The notes under the pieces: generated by a model | What the model was told of the DNA's origin: nothing | Seen by the model: the letters and a program-made list of their open reading frames with translations, nothing else | Database searches by the model: none | From: Clostridia bacterium | Lineage (GTDB): Bacteria > Bacillota > Clostridia > Oscillospirales > CAG-272 | Direction of reading: 5' to 3' | Length of the DNA stretch: 6,669 nt | Assembly: GCA_017455945.1 (NCBI GenBank) | Contig: JAFTLM010000370.1 | Span: 1-6,669 of the forward strand | Translations under genes and position numbers: made by a program | Shown: positions 6,364-6,669 of the stretch, piece by piece | How positions within the stretch are numbered: position 1 is the stretch's first letter | How the letters are laid out: the number at the start of each line of letters is the position of its first letter

Positions 6364-6370
6364 AATTTCT

Positions 6371-6669
6371 ATGAAAATCAAAATTCTAACACTTGTTCTC
6401 TCACTTATTATGATTTTATCAGTCTTTGTCGCATGTAACTCCGATAACGGTGACTCGGCAACAAACGGCATTCAAAATGACACGCCTTCTACCGCCGATC
6501 CTTCCGACAAAAAACTTGACCAGTATGGAAGAGAGTACATAGAAGATACCGTTCCGAAAGATTTACAATTCAAGAACAAAACGGTTACTTTCTTCACAAG
6601 AAGCGATAACGCCTACACCAAGATGGAAATGGACACAGATGCTACCGCAGCAGACACGCTCAACGATGC
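6371..6669 (+). CDS. Extracellular solute-binding lipoprotein (ABC transporter type), N-terminal part, truncated by the window edge
   Basis: 99 complete codons are visible and the frame is open to the right edge. The N-terminus is a lipoprotein signal peptide: basic MKIK, a hydrophobic core (about 5-20) and a lipobox-like FVAC with the lipidated cysteine at 22. A Ser/Asp/Asn/Thr-rich tether follows (23-48), as is usual for surface lipoproteins of Gram-positive bacteria. The first folded part, VPKDLQFKNKTVTFFTRS (61-78), followed by ...ATAADTLND (91-99), resembles the start of clostridial family 1-type (sugar) substrate-binding proteins ('lP.dl.f.gktv.f..r', then 'd.vndA'). The ligand cannot be predicted from this fragment. 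Transporter permease genes would be expected downstream, outside the window. It is divergent from the cdaA operon and has its own promoter. The lipoprotein call is strong and the binding-protein family call is moderate. Confidence 0.7.
   Translation, partial: MKIKILTLVLSLIMILSVFVACNSDNGDSATNGIQNDTPSTADPSDKKLDQYGREYIEDTVPKDLQFKNKTVTFFTRSDNAYTKMEMDTDATAADTLND

Overview
The window looks like a chromosomal segment from a Gram-positive, low-to-moderate-GC member of the Firmicutes, most likely class Clostridia and perhaps an uncultured gut Oscillospirales-type organism. The evidence is a CdaA-type diadenylate cyclase, a long RecJ with a Firmicutes-style C-terminal extension directly upstream of a bifunctional Rel protein, an RseC-like protein, consensus sigma-A promoters, strong AGGAGG ribosome binding sites, and a clostridial-style solute-binding lipoprotein. 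The taxonomic call is inference from gene content, not from a marker gene.

Positions 1 to about 6018 hold one tightly packed minus-strand operon. In transcription order it is: cdaA (c-di-AMP synthase, 6018-5167), a small single-pass membrane protein of unknown function (5152-4853), a COG2509-type FAD-dependent dehydrogenase (4850-3231), an RseC/MucC-family membrane protein (3219-2779), recJ (2782-660) and relA/spoT (639 to beyond the left edge). Neighbouring genes overlap by up to 4 bp or are separated by at most about 20 bp, and no internal terminator is visible. A near-perfect sigma-A promoter (TTGAAA-17-TATAAT) precedes cdaA.

The recJ reading frame is broken by what looks like one missing base near 1275-1276. 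This separates the DHH/DHHA1 nuclease core (512 aa) from the OB-fold and C-terminal domains (195 aa). Restoring one base gives a continuous 707-residue RecJ with the conserved junction LEPFG-AENPTP.

Positions 6019-6370 are a divergent intergenic region. It carries the cdaA promoter, a second consensus promoter (TTGATT-17-TATAAT with extended -10) reading rightward, a short palindrome and a 10-bp direct repeat. From 6371 a plus-strand gene begins that encodes a lipoprotein with the features of an ABC-transporter substrate-binding protein. It is cut by the right edge.

Functionally, the operon would place synthesis of two nucleotide second messengers (c-di-AMP at its start, (p)ppGpp at its end) on one transcript, with DNA repair and redox functions between them. 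The usual cdaA partner cdaR (YbbR-repeat protein) is absent. Its place is taken by a short membrane protein whose transmembrane region resembles the CdaR N-terminus. No mobile element, CRISPR array, tRNA or rRNA was seen.
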